Source: Gordonia amarae NBRC 15530
GTDB lineage: Bacteria; Actinomycetota; Actinomycetes; Mycobacteriales; Mycobacteriaceae
Assembly: GCF_000241345.1 (NCBI RefSeq)
Contig: NZ_BAED01000059.1
Coordinates: 115,276 to 179,275, forward strand
Length of the DNA: 64,000 nucleotides
Direction: 5' to 3'
Under the pieces are notes generated by a model, which did not search any database, was not told the origin of the DNA, and saw nothing but the letters and a program-made list of their open reading frames with translations. Positions 25,795-34,145 of the stretch are shown here, piece after piece. A program made the position numbers and the translations under genes. Numbering within the stretch: the stretch's first letter is position 1; each line of letters opens with the position of its first letter.

Positions 25795-26750
25795 GCATTC
25801 CCGTCCTCCGCACCCCCGACGCCTGGTGGGTGGCCCTCGGCGACGACCGCGTCCGCCGTATCGACACCGATGCGCAGACCACCGCACTGCTTCTCGCTGA
25901 TCGGGAAGCGATCATCGCGGCCCGCGACGGCGACGGACCGACCACCGACGTGGCGGCACTGTCTCTCATTTCACCGGTGACCACACCGTGCCGGGTCGTC
26001 GCGCAGATGACCAACTACGCCACCCATGTCCGAGATTCCGGAATGGATCCGGCGACGGTGCCGCTGACCTTCTTCCGTAAGGCATCGGGCTCGGTCACCG
26101 GTCCCCACTCGGATATCGTCAAACCCGCCCATGTGAGCCTCCTTGATTACGAGGTCGAGATCGGGCTGGTGATCGGCGAACCCATCCCGGTGGGCACATC
26201 GATCGCCGCCGGACCGGGCCTACCGCCCCAGGTCGCGGCTCTCGTCATTACCAACGACGTTTCGGCCCGCGATATCCAGCTCCCCAAAACCCAGTTCTAC
26301 GAAGCGAAGTCGTATCCCACCTTTACTCCGGCCGGGCCCGTCCTGCTCCTTCTGGAGGAGGGTGACGGCAGCCGATTCACCGATCTTCGGTTGCGGCTCG
26401 AGGTGAACGGAGAAATCCGGCAGGACAGCACCGTCGCCGACATGATCTACCGCCCGCACGAGGCGCTGTCGGCGCTTGCCCGCTTCCAGTATCTCGACAC
26501 CGGAGACCTGGTCCTGACCGGCACCCCGGGCGGTACCGCGCTGAAAGCGCCACCCAAGCCGATCGAAATCATCGGCAGTCTGCTGCCGCCGGCGGTCAAA
26601 TGGAAAACCTTCTTCAAGCGGCAGGCGAACAACCCTCGCTACCTGCACGACGGCGACGTCATCGAAACCTCGATCGCCACGGCAGACCTCGCTCTGGATC
26701 TCGGCGTCCAGCGCAACACGGTGAGGTTCACCGCCGACACACCGTCATGA
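25791..26750 (+). CDS. Fumarylacetoacetate hydrolase (FAH) family protein
   Basis: The 319-residue product has the FAH catalytic fold with YEVEIGLVIG (metal-binding Glu residues near 117-119), TNDVSARD (about 158) and the KSYPTFTPAGP segment. The family hydrolyses or hydrates ring-fission products (fumarylpyruvate, acylpyruvates, 2-oxopent-4-enoate). Here it should act on the product of the dioxygenase encoded just upstream; its ATG overlaps that gene's stop (ATGA). Hydrolase and hydratase activities cannot be told apart from sequence. Confidence 0.87.
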   Translation: MSIPVLRTPDAWWVALGDDRVRRIDTDAQTTALLLADREAIIAARDGDGPTTDVAALSLISPVTTPCRVVAQMTNYATHVRDSGMDPATVPLTFFRKASGSVTGPHSDIVKPAHVSLLDYEVEIGLVIGEPIPVGTSIAAGPGLPPQVAALVITNDVSARDIQLPKTQFYEAKSYPTFTPAGPVLLLLEEGDGSRFTDLRLRLEVNGEIRQDSTVADMIYRPHEALSALARFQYLDTGDLVLTGTPGGTALKAPPKPIEIIGSLLPPAVKWKTFFKRQANNPRYLHDGDVIETSIATADLALDLGVQRNTVRFTADTPS

Positions 26751-28255
26751 CCGGCCCGGCATCCCCGTCGGTGGTGATCGTCGGGGCCGGCCCCACCGGC
26801 GTCACCGCTGCGGCGCTGCTCGCGTTGTACGGTGTCGACAGCCTCATCCTGGAGCGCTGGGACGACATCTATCCGCAGCCACGGGCCGTTCACCTCGACG
26901 ACGAGATCTACCGCATCCTCGGCAAACTCGGCATCGCCGACGACTTCGCCGCCATCTCCCGTCCGGCGCTCGGTCTTCAGGTCATCGAGGGGGACGGACG
27001 AATACTTGCCCGATTCGAGCGGAGCCCAGACACCGCGGTGAACGGCTACCCGCAGGCGAACCTTTTCGATCAACCCGCGCTGGAACGCCTGCTGCGCAAC
27101 CGGGTCGCCGAACTTCCCCTGGCGACGCTGCGTTCGGGCGCCGAGGTCGTGGGCCTGACATGCTCAGGCACAGTGGGGGATCCGATCACGATCGACGTCC
27201 GCGACGTGGCCAGCGGTATCATCGAACAGATCTCCACCCGCTTCGTACTCGGGTGCGATGGAGCGAACAGCCTGGTGCGCAAGGCTATCGGAGCAACGAT
27301 GCGCGACCTCCGCTTCGAACAGCACTGGCTGGTCGTCGACGTCGACACCACAGCGGACCTCCGGCAGTGGGACGGCGTGCACCAGTTGTCCGACCGGGGC
27401 AGGGCAGGCACCTATATGCGGATCGGACCTACCCGGTACCGGTGGGAGTTCCGCCTTCTCCCCGGCGAGACTGCGGACGACTTCTCCGGCATCGAGTCAC
27501 TCCTGCCGCTCCTCAAGCCTTGGACCGGCAGCACCCCGGCCGCCGATCTGCACCTGATCCGTTGCGCCGGATACACTTTCCGCGCGCAGATCGCCGACCA
27601 CTGGCAACATGGCGGCGCCTTCCTGCTCGGCGACGCAGCGCACCTGACACCGCCGTTCATCGGACAGGGCATGGGCGCAGGTCTGCGCGATGCCTACAAC
27701 TTGTGTTGGAAGCTTGCCGCAGTCCTGCACGGGCAGCGACGCCCGGACACGTTCCTGGCCACCTATCAACAGGAACGACGTCCCCACGCGCTCGCTATGA
27801 TCCGCAGCGCCATGCTGATCGGATTCGCGATGACGGGCGGCGGTATGGCCGGATCCGCGTTTCGTACCGCCGCACTGCCCCGCGCGTCGAAGATCCCGGG
27901 TATCGGCCGTGCCGCGACCACCAGCGAAACACCTCGACTCCGCCCGTCGGCACTCATCGCACGGTCCCGCCGGCCGCGTGCCCTCGAAGGCACGCTCTGT
28001 CCGAATCTGCGTGTCGATGACCGGCGCCGACTGGACGACGTCACCCTCGGATACACCGTGATCACCCTCGACCCGCCCGAACCGGGCGACCGTCGGTACT
28101 GGTCCGCGTTCCCGGCAACGATCGTCCAGGTGGACGGCAACTCCGATCTCGGTCGCCGACTGGCACGTGGCCGCAACAGGGCGGCGCTGGTTCGGCCTGA
28201 CGGAACGGTTCGTGCAGGCGCAACCAGCCTTGCCCGCCTCGCGATGATCGTTTAG
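26747..28255 (+). CDS. FAD-dependent aromatic hydroxylase (MhpA/PheA-like)
   Basis: The 502-residue product is a group A flavoprotein monooxygenase: Rossmann motif VGAGPTG (12-18), the DG motif in LGCDGANSLVRKAIG (about 172) and the GD motif LLGDAAHLTPPFIGQGMGAGLRDA (starting about 290). It hydroxylates a phenolic substrate, giving the catechol that the dioxygenase opens. Its nearest well-known relatives act on 3-hydroxyphenylpropionate. It is last in the operon, with an ATGA overlap with the FAH gene. The ring-fission hydrolase of an mhp-type pathway is absent, so the route is not a full mhp operon. Confidence 0.88.
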   Translation: MTGPASPSVVIVGAGPTGVTAAALLALYGVDSLILERWDDIYPQPRAVHLDDEIYRILGKLGIADDFAAISRPALGLQVIEGDGRILARFERSPDTAVNGYPQANLFDQPALERLLRNRVAELPLATLRSGAEVVGLTCSGTVGDPITIDVRDVASGIIEQISTRFVLGCDGANSLVRKAIGATMRDLRFEQHWLVVDVDTTADLRQWDGVHQLSDRGRAGTYMRIGPTRYRWEFRLLPGETADDFSGIESLLPLLKPWTGSTPAADLHLIRCAGYTFRAQIADHWQHGGAFLLGDAAHLTPPFIGQGMGAGLRDAYNLCWKLAAVLHGQRRPDTFLATYQQERRPHALAMIRSAMLIGFAMTGGGMAGSAFRTAALPRASKIPGIGRAATTSETPRLRPSALIARSRRPRALEGTLCPNLRVDDRRRLDDVTLGYTVITLDPPEPGDRRYWSAFPATIVQVDGNSDLGRRLARGRNRAALVRPDGTVRAGATSLARLAMIV

Positions 28256-28260
28256 GACCG

Positions 28261-28320
28261 GTTCGGCGGCTTCACACTCGTGCTTGGCAGTTTCCGAGGT
28301 TACCTAAGCACCCGCTTGCC
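28261..28320. repeat. Direct repeat, copy B (right border of the catabolic cassette)
   Basis: The partner of 23650-23709 in the same orientation, starting 6 bases after the hydroxylase stop codon. Shared blocks are GTTCGGCGG, CACTCGTGCTTGGC and TTCCGAGG. It lies in a 275-base spacer before msrA. Confidence 0.75.
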
Positions 28321-28413
28321 CGTCGGTCCGCCGGCGTGTGCCTGGCGCAGGTAGCGCACGAGTCCTGACACGGGCGCGAGGTGAGCTCGCGAGGGGCGAC
28401 CCCATGAATCCGG

Positions 28414-28437
28414 AGTGCTAGCATCAGTGCTATCAGT
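28414..28437 (+). promoter_or_regulatory. Antitoxin-promoter-like direct repeat before msrA
   Basis: AGTGCTA occurs at 28414-28420 and 28426-28432, a 12-base period, and TGCTAGCA (28416-28423) is itself palindromic. A TGAGGAG ribosome site follows. Such GTGCTA arrays commonly precede VapB/CopG-type antitoxin genes in actinobacteria, but the reading frame behind it is only 15 codons long. Confidence 0.45.
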
Positions 28438-28451
28438 TGAGGAGCTGTGCT

Positions 28452-28499
28452 ATGTCGTGGGCCGCTCGAGTGGGCTGCCCGAACATCGCGGGCCTGTAG
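28452..28499 (+). pseudogene. 15-codon leader frame, possibly the remnant of an antitoxin gene
   Basis: An ATG nine bases after GAGGAG opens a frame reading MSWAARVGCPNIAGL and then stops. The good ribosome site and the repeat in front argue that this start was or is used. It may be a decayed antitoxin start or a short leader peptide for msrA, whose own start lies 31 bases after the stop. No toxin gene is nearby. Confidence 0.3.
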
Positions 28500-28530
28500 C
28501 GATGGGAAGCCGCGTGGCTGTGACGAGCCG

Positions 28531-29016
28531 GTGACATCTGTGGACGAGCATGAGATCTACCTCGCGGGCGGCTGCCTGTGGGGCGTACAGGCTTTCGTCG
28601 CGACACTGCCCGGGGTGACGTTCACCGAGGCGGGACGGGCGAACGGCACGAGTTCCTCTCTCGACGGTGCCTACGACGGGTATGCCGAGTGCGTCCGGAC
28701 TCGATTCGACCCGCATGTGGTGAGCGTCGAACAGTTGATGTCGTACCTGCTCGAGATCATCGATCCCTACAGCGTTGATCGGCAAGGCCCCGATGTCGGG
28801 CGTAAATATCGCACCGGCGTGTACTCGGCGAACCCGAATCACCTCGCACAAGCGAAAGCATTCATCGCCGCGCGGGAGGACGCCGACCGCATCGTCGTCG
28901 AAATCCTGCCGCTGACAAGCTATCTCCGCAGCGCCGATGAACACCAGCATCGGCTCGCGCGTTGCCCCGGCGACTCCTGCCACATCCCCGACGAGCTACT
29001 GCGGAAGTACGCATGA
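28531..29016 (+). CDS. msrA: Peptide-methionine (S)-S-oxide reductase
   Basis: MsrA repairs oxidised methionine. The 161-residue product has the active-site motif as GCLWG (Cys15) instead of the usual GCFWG, and the following helix is also diverged (VQAFVATLPGV). A pair of C-terminal Cys residues (RCPGDSC) could act in resolving the sulfenate. The PMSR core DPYSVDRQGPDVGRKYRTGVY is kept. The start is GTG at 28531 or, less likely, GTG at 28540. The divergence suggests a specialised MsrA, perhaps not the main one of the cell. Confidence 0.85.
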   Translation: MTSVDEHEIYLAGGCLWGVQAFVATLPGVTFTEAGRANGTSSSLDGAYDGYAECVRTRFDPHVVSVEQLMSYLLEIIDPYSVDRQGPDVGRKYRTGVYSANPNHLAQAKAFIAAREDADRIVVEILPLTSYLRSADEHQHRLARCPGDSCHIPDELLRKYA

Positions 29017-29079
29017 CGGGGTCCCCATGCGAGACCTGTTGGCCGGGCAGATGAATCGGCGGAGCCGCGGGTTTTGCGA

Positions 29080-29493
29080 CTATGGGCCGGCGATGGCCGT
29101 GGTTTCCAGCTCGACACGCACGTCGGGTTCGAACAGGTAGTCCACGCCGATGAGCGAGGCCGGAGGAAGTGGCTGGGGGATGCCGAGTTCGTCGGCGACA
29201 CGCTCGATTCCCGCCATGAATGCTCCGATCTGGTCGGGACTCCACCGGGTGACATAGAAGGTCATGCGTACGACGTCGGCGAACGATGCGTCGGCACCTT
29301 CCAGCGCTCGGGCGGTGTTGCGCAGTACCTGTACCACCTGGGCGTCGAGCTCGTCGCCGCCCACCGGCAGACCTTCGGCGTCGCGGGCTATCTGGCCGCT
29401 GATGTGGATGTGGCGGGTGCCCGTGGCGATCGCGACATGGTGGTAGGGGGTGTGCGGCTGCAAGCCTGAAGGGCTGATGCGCTGGACGGACAT
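29080..29493 (-). CDS. RidA/YjgF-family protein
   Basis: A 137-residue member of the Rid family of imine/enamine deaminases and related chorismatase-like proteins. Visible are the N-terminal GTRHIHISGQIARD segment, DVVRMTFYVT, and ASLIGVDYLFEPDVRVELETTAI, where family members carry a catalytic Arg after the VxxL block; here that place reads 'PPASLIGVDYLF', so it probably is not a canonical RidA with the Arg. ATG at 29493 has GGAG seven bases upstream. It is divergent from a HxlR regulator 82 bases away, which likely controls it. Confidence 0.82.
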   Translation of the reverse strand: MSVQRISPSGLQPHTPYHHVAIATGTRHIHISGQIARDAEGLPVGGDELDAQVVQVLRNTARALEGADASFADVVRMTFYVTRWSPDQIGAFMAGIERVADELGIPQPLPPASLIGVDYLFEPDVRVELETTAIAGP

Positions 29494-29575
29494 GGGTGTC
29501 TCCATTTCGTTCGATCACAAGTGGTTTATTGTTGATACCTGGTTGCTTCAGGACACTTCAAGGAGACCTGGTTTC

Positions 29576-29983
29576 ATGCGGGATACCTCGCCCCACGCAC
29601 ACACCCCGGCGCATGCGGCCGAGGACGCGCTTCGCATCGACACGCCACATCGGGAACTGCTCGATCAGGTACTGGACAAGTGGTCGCTCAGCGTCCTGAA
29701 CGAACTGTGTGAGCGCCCTTGCCGTTTCAACGAGCTGCGCCGTGCGATACCGCAGGTTACCCAGAAGTCGCTGACGGCCACGCTGCGCAGGCTCGAGCGG
29801 AACGGCGTCGTCGAACGGTGCGTCACCGGTACGCGTCCCGTGGCGGTCGAGTATCGGATCACCCCGCTGGGCAAGACGCTCCGCGCGCCCGTCGACGCTC
29901 TGCTCGAGTGGGCCGATGAGTATCTGCCGGCCATCGAGTGGGCGAGAGAGCAGTTCGACGACGCGCAGGCCGCCGGCGGCTGA
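29576..29983 (+). CDS. HxlR-family transcriptional regulator
   Basis: A 135-residue winged-helix protein with the family block LDKWSLSVLNELCERPCRFNELRRAIPQVTQKSLTATLRRLERNG. It lacks the single N-terminal Cys used by thiol-sensing HxlR/DUF24 members, so a small-molecule signal is more likely than direct thiol oxidation. An AAGGAG ribosome site precedes the ATG. The divergent partner is the RidA-like gene; the shared 82-base region contains TGGTT three times and is the likely operator region. Confidence 0.87.
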   Translation: MRDTSPHAHTPAHAAEDALRIDTPHRELLDQVLDKWSLSVLNELCERPCRFNELRRAIPQVTQKSLTATLRRLERNGVVERCVTGTRPVAVEYRITPLGKTLRAPVDALLEWADEYLPAIEWAREQFDDAQAAGG

Positions 29984-30085
29984 GCGCGACCGGACGTCGA
30001 CCATGGGGGAGGCGCGTAGCGCCCCACTCCGTCGGTCGGCATCATGCCCGCCGGGCCGCCGGCACCTGCCCGCACCCGGAAGGTG

Positions 30086-30715
30086 TCACGACTTCGCCTT
30101 CTGGATGAGGAAGAGTCCCTCGGGGTCCGCGGGCGACCGTGTCGCGAGTTCGATCATCAAGCGCGCGACGGAGATCCGTGAAGCGCCGTAGGGAAAGAGC
30201 CGCTTGCGTACCGCGGCGAGCGGGGCCAGGGTGAGGCGTGCGTCGTCGGCCTTGTCGCTGAGCGGACCCGAGTGCACGACGGTTCCCCCGGCGGCCAGCA
30301 CTGCGGTGTCGGCGGTGACCTTGTCGTCGTACTCGGGGCCGAACATCCTGCGCAGCAACCAGGCGGTGACACCGCCGACCTTGGTGGCGGACGGGCCCGT
30401 GCCCGACGCCCCCAGCCACACGATGCGTGCCGGGTGGGCGGCGACGACCGCTCTCGCCCCGGCGGTGAGCGTGCCGGTCTCGGCGCGTCCGCGTACACCC
30501 AGACCCGAGACCACGACGTCGTCCGGGCCGATCGCGGCGGCGACACTCGCGGCGTCGTTCACGTCCGCGCGCACCACCTCCAGCTGGGGATGCGGGGCAA
30601 AGCCGGCGGAATCGGGATTGCGCACGAGGGCCCGCACCTGGTGACCGCCGGCGAGGGCGTGAACGACGAGTTCGCGACCGGTACCTCCGGACGCTCCCAG
30701 AACAACAATCCTCAT
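30086..30715 (-). CDS. NAD(P)-binding protein, NmrA/atypical extended SDR
   Basis: The 209-residue product opens with the Rossmann motif VVLGASGGTGRELV (about 4-17) and has VRADVNDAASV and GLGVRGRAETG, typical of NmrA-like or SDR-a5 proteins. The Tyr-Lys active pair of classical SDRs is not visible, so it may be a redox sensor or flavin-reductase-like protein. Its ATG overlaps the stop of the IMPase-like gene by 4 bases, and both diverge from a LysR regulator. Confidence 0.83.
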   Translation of the reverse strand: MRIVVLGASGGTGRELVVHALAGGHQVRALVRNPDSAGFAPHPQLEVVRADVNDAASVAAAIGPDDVVVSGLGVRGRAETGTLTAGARAVVAAHPARIVWLGASGTGPSATKVGGVTAWLLRRMFGPEYDDKVTADTAVLAAGGTVVHSGPLSDKADDARLTLAPLAAVRKRLFPYGASRISVARLMIELATRSPADPEGLFLIQKAKS

Positions 30716-31521
30716 CGGAGGCTCCCGTCGGTCGTCGCGAGCGCTGCACGGACGCCGGGATGCACGCCGGGGGCGCCGACGAGGATCGTGTCGCTGCCCG
30801 GGACCCAGGGCTTTCCGTCGATGGTGGTGACCACCCCGCCGGCCTCCGCGACGAACAGCGATCCCGCGGCCACACCCGGCAGCACCGGCCGGTACTGCCA
30901 GAACGCGTCCATGTTTCCCCCGGCCACCTGCAGCATCGGGAAGGTGGACGGCACGCTGGCGCGCACCAGGAGGGCCGCGTCGAGCAGTGTTGTGATGGAG
31001 GAGCCGATCGGGCCGTAGGTGTCTGGCTGATCGGCCTCGGCCTGGCCGGTTCCGACGATCGCGACGTCGAGCCCCTGTTTCCCCGACACCGCCAGTCGGC
31101 GTTCGCCCACGAGTGCACCCTCGCCCACGACGGCGGTGTAGGTCAGGTCCGGTACCGGTTGGCGGAACACGGCGAGCACCGGGGTGCCGGCGCGGACGAG
31201 CGCGATGCTCACGCCCCAGTCGGGCAGGCCGTGGATGTGGTTCACGCTGCCTTCGGTGTCGTCGATGACCCACCAGTCGCCGTCATCGGGGAGTGGTGCG
31301 GCCTCCTCGGCCTCGCCGACGAAGCGGGCCTCGGGCAGCAGCGCGGTGAGCGCCGCGCGGGTTCCGTCGGCGGAGACCCGCTCGTTGCGATCCAGAGCGT
31401 CGCGCAGAGCGGCGGCATCGGCCGGACGGGCGTCGGTGTCGTACACGTTCAGCAGCCGGTCACCGGCCTGCTCTGCGATCACTGTGACAGCTTTCAGAAG
31501 TTCGCTGTAGTCGGTCTTCAT
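30712..31521 (-). CDS. Inositol-monophosphatase family protein with altered metal site
   Basis: The 269-residue product has the family fold, with GEAEEA (about 68-73) at the first metal ligand and GGNMDAFWQYRPVLPGVAAG ... AEAGG near the end. The central metal motif, usually WVVDPIDGT, reads WVIDDTEGS (about 84-92): the second Asp is Glu and the Pro-Ile-Asp step is altered. Activity may therefore be changed or lost. ATG at 31521 follows GAGAGGA. It is the first gene of a pair with the NmrA-like protein, divergent from a LysR regulator. Confidence 0.8.
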   Translation of the reverse strand: MKTDYSELLKAVTVIAEQAGDRLLNVYDTDARPADAAALRDALDRNERVSADGTRAALTALLPEARFVGEAEEAAPLPDDGDWWVIDDTEGSVNHIHGLPDWGVSIALVRAGTPVLAVFRQPVPDLTYTAVVGEGALVGERRLAVSGKQGLDVAIVGTGQAEADQPDTYGPIGSSITTLLDAALLVRASVPSTFPMLQVAGGNMDAFWQYRPVLPGVAAGSLFVAEAGGVVTTIDGKPWVPGSDTILVGAPGVHPGVRAALATTDGSLR

Positions 31522-31604
31522 GGCGTCCTCTCTTGTTGACGAGTACGACGTTACGAAGAACCGATCCATGATTCCAGTGCAGGTTAGGAAGCCTGTACAT
31601 TACT

Positions 31605-32504
31605 GTGAGTCATGTGGACTTCAATCTCCTCGCCGGCCTGGACGCCCTGCTGGAACACCGGAGCGTGCAGGATGCCGCCGCGCAGCTTCATCTGACCCCA
31701 CCTGCGGTCAGCCGCATCCTTTCGCGACTTCGCGCCGCGACGGGCGACGAGATCCTGGTGCGTAACGGGCGGCACATGATCCCCACGGCCAGGGCACTGG
31801 AGATGCGCAGCGAGGTGCGTGACCTCGTGGCCCGGGCCGAGCAGATCCTCTCGCCCCGCCGTTCGCTCGATCTCGCGCAGTTGCAGCGCAGTTTCGTCGT
31901 GCGCTGCCACGAGTCGCTCGCCCCCACGGTGGCCTCAGGCGTGGTCCGGGTCATCGCGAACACTGCTCCGCAGGTTCAGCTGCGCGTGCTCGGGGAGGGC
32001 TCGGGCGACGATCGCGATCTCGCCCAAGGACTCGTCGACCTCGACGTCGGTGCGGAACCTCCCGCCACCGCCGGGCTACGGGCGCGCGTCATCACCTCCG
32101 ACCGGATGATGCTCGTCGCGTCCCGCGACGCCGGTCTCGACGTCGAGAATCCCGCCCTTGAGGCCGTGGTCGCCGTGCCGCACATCGCGATCTCGCGGAG
32201 GGGCCGCGCTCGGGGGCACCTCGACGACGTGCTCGCCGAAGCCGGCCTCAGCCGGAAGATCATCGCCACAGTGCCCACCGTCGCCGCGGGATTGGCGATC
32301 CTGGAGACGACCACGAGCGCCACCGTGATCCCCGAACGACTCACCCGCTCACTACCCGAGGGTCTCGTCGTGCGGCCGTTGCCGTTCACCCTTCAGGCGG
32401 CTCCCATCGCGCTGAGCTGGCACCGTCGATACGACAGCGACCTTGCGCACGCGTGGCTCCGGGACATTGTCGCCGCGACACTCGGTACCGCGACCATCGG
32501 CTGA
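31605..32504 (+). CDS. LysR-family transcriptional regulator
   Basis: The 299-residue product has the N-terminal HTH (about 5-62: HRSVQDAAAQLHLTPPAVSRILSR is the recognition region) and the periplasmic-binding-like effector domain (about 90-295). Starts at GTG 31605 or 31614 are both possible. It is divergent from the IMPase/NmrA pair with 83 bases between, the classical LysR arrangement; CAGG and CCTG arms around 31580-31595 could be part of its binding site. The effector is unknown. Confidence 0.9.
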   Translation: MSHVDFNLLAGLDALLEHRSVQDAAAQLHLTPPAVSRILSRLRAATGDEILVRNGRHMIPTARALEMRSEVRDLVARAEQILSPRRSLDLAQLQRSFVVRCHESLAPTVASGVVRVIANTAPQVQLRVLGEGSGDDRDLAQGLVDLDVGAEPPATAGLRARVITSDRMMLVASRDAGLDVENPALEAVVAVPHIAISRRGRARGHLDDVLAEAGLSRKIIATVPTVAAGLAILETTTSATVIPERLTRSLPEGLVVRPLPFTLQAAPIALSWHRRYDSDLAHAWLRDIVAATLGTATIG

Positions 32505-32639
32505 CGCACTCCGACCCCCATACTCTCGACAGCCGTCGGTGCGCGAGAAAAGATGTGCGTCGGGACTCCCCAAACGCCGCACCGGTGTGGTCATACTGGG
32601 CATGTCGCCACATGATCACCAGAGAGAGAGGCTTTCGCG

Positions 32640-33050
32640 ATGACGCACAATCTTGCCACGTATCTGGCTCTGCCGGGGAACACCAAAGAGGCCATGACCC
32701 ATTGGCAGGAGGTATTCGGGGGAGAATTGCAACTTCTCACCTATGCCCAGACGGGGTTCGACATGCCCGCCATCTCGCAGGACGCCATCGCTCACTCGAC
32801 GTTGACGACTCCGGGTGGCACCATCGCCGCCGGAGACGCCATCCCCGAGGAGCATTCCAATCCGATCCGCGACACGGTGTACTCGTTGCTGTACACCACG
32901 GACACGCCCGACGAGGCGCGGGATCTCATCGCCAAGCTCGTCGCCGGCGGCGGTGACGAAGGTATGCCGTTCGCCCAGGCGCCGTGGGGAGGCTACTACG
33001 GGCAGGTGTTCGACCGCTTCGGCGTGATGTGGGCTTTCAGCTGCGAATGA
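32640..33050 (+). CDS. VOC/PhnB-like glyoxalase-fold protein
   Basis: A 136-residue single VOC domain with YLALPGNTKEAMTHWQEVFGG (about 8-28) and GGYYGQVFDRFGVMWAFSC (about 117-135), as in PhnB/DUF1428-type proteins. No complete set of metal ligands is seen. The ATG follows AGAGAGAGG. A single gene behind the LysR gene, 135 bases downstream; the function is unknown. Confidence 0.8.
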   Translation: MTHNLATYLALPGNTKEAMTHWQEVFGGELQLLTYAQTGFDMPAISQDAIAHSTLTTPGGTIAAGDAIPEEHSNPIRDTVYSLLYTTDTPDEARDLIAKLVAGGGDEGMPFAQAPWGGYYGQVFDRFGVMWAFSCE

Positions 33051-33129
33051 ATTCGCTGCGCAGTTGACGTCGGCAGCCACACACCGATTCTCGCCCAGAT
33101 CCCCGGTAGCCGGAGGCAGTTGGTCTTGC

Positions 33130-34014
33130 TCAGTACGTGACAACCACCGCGCCGCGCCGGCCACCATCGGACAGGTGCGCGACGGAATCCGGCGCGTCGT
33201 CGAGGCCGACCTTCTCCGAGACGCGGAGGATGAGCTTGTTGGCGGCGGCCAACGCCAGCAGTTCGGCAAGTTCGGCGCCGTCGGGTCGCACCAGAACCGC
33301 CTGGACGTCGATCCGCGTTTCGGCGGCGGTCTCCCGTGCCGGTACCACCCCGATGTACCGACCGTCGTCGCGGACCGCCCGAAGCCCTTCGTCGGCGAGG
33401 TCGGCGGCATCGAACACGGCGTCGTAGGTGCGGTCTACCCGATCCGTGAACCGGGCTCCGGTCGATTCGACGAATGAGCGATCGGCAGGTCGCGCCAGCC
33501 CGGTGACGGTGAACCCGAGATCGACGGCCAACTGGATCGCGTAGCCACCGACCGATCCCGCAGCACCGGTGATCAACAATGATCCGCGCTCGGTACCGAG
33601 AAGTGCCAGCCCCTGACGTGCGGTCTGCGCGTTGAGCCCGACTGTCGCCGCGGCCACCGGGTCGAGTCCTGCGGGCACCGCCGCGATCGAGTCGGCCGGC
33701 ACCACCACCTGCTCTGCGACAGCACCGACCTCCTTGTCGACGCCGCCGTACAGTGCGGCCACGATGTCGCCCGGTGAAACCGAATCTACGCCGTCGCCGA
33801 CCGCGATGACCTCACCGACGACATCCCAGCCCAATCCGACGGTCGGTCGCGCAATCCAGCCCAGTTGATGGAAGAAGCCTTCGGACACAGCCACATCCAC
33901 CGGATTCAGTGTTGCGGCGACGGCCTGGAGGAGAACTGTTCCCGGTGTGGGTGCCGGTGGCTCGACCTCGGTGATCTCGGGTACGCCGGGAGGTGTGACG
34001 ACGAGTGCGCGCAT
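33130..34014 (-). CDS. Zinc-independent quinone oxidoreductase (MDR superfamily)
   Basis: The 294-residue product resembles Qor/zeta-crystallin: a GroES-like N-terminal half without zinc-binding Cys residues, and a nucleotide-binding half with TGAAGSVGGYAIQLAV (about 149-164). It reduces quinones or enones with NADPH. It is divergent from a Cys-containing HxlR regulator 131 bases away, the same layout as Qor2/QorR of Corynebacterium glutamicum, where the regulator releases DNA on thiol oxidation by quinones. Confidence 0.88.
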   Translation of the reverse strand: MRALVVTPPGVPEITEVEPPAPTPGTVLLQAVAATLNPVDVAVSEGFFHQLGWIARPTVGLGWDVVGEVIAVGDGVDSVSPGDIVAALYGGVDKEVGAVAEQVVVPADSIAAVPAGLDPVAAATVGLNAQTARQGLALLGTERGSLLITGAAGSVGGYAIQLAVDLGFTVTGLARPADRSFVESTGARFTDRVDRTYDAVFDAADLADEGLRAVRDDGRYIGVVPARETAAETRIDVQAVLVRPDGAELAELLALAAANKLILRVSEKVGLDDAPDSVAHLSDGGRRGAVVVTY

Positions 34015-34145
34015 TGATGAGTTCCTTACTGTTACGGGTGCGATCTGTCAGGACCCCGAAGAGGTTGACCACACCAGCATCGGTGAGTAACTCTCTACTG
34101 GTAAGTAGGCACCTGAAAGTGCGTAACAGATGCAGGAGTATGCAG

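Noticed and set aside
28452..28530. Complete toxin-antitoxin module before msrA
   Set aside because: Only a promoter-like repeat and 15 codons are present; no antitoxin domain and no PIN or other toxin gene follows.
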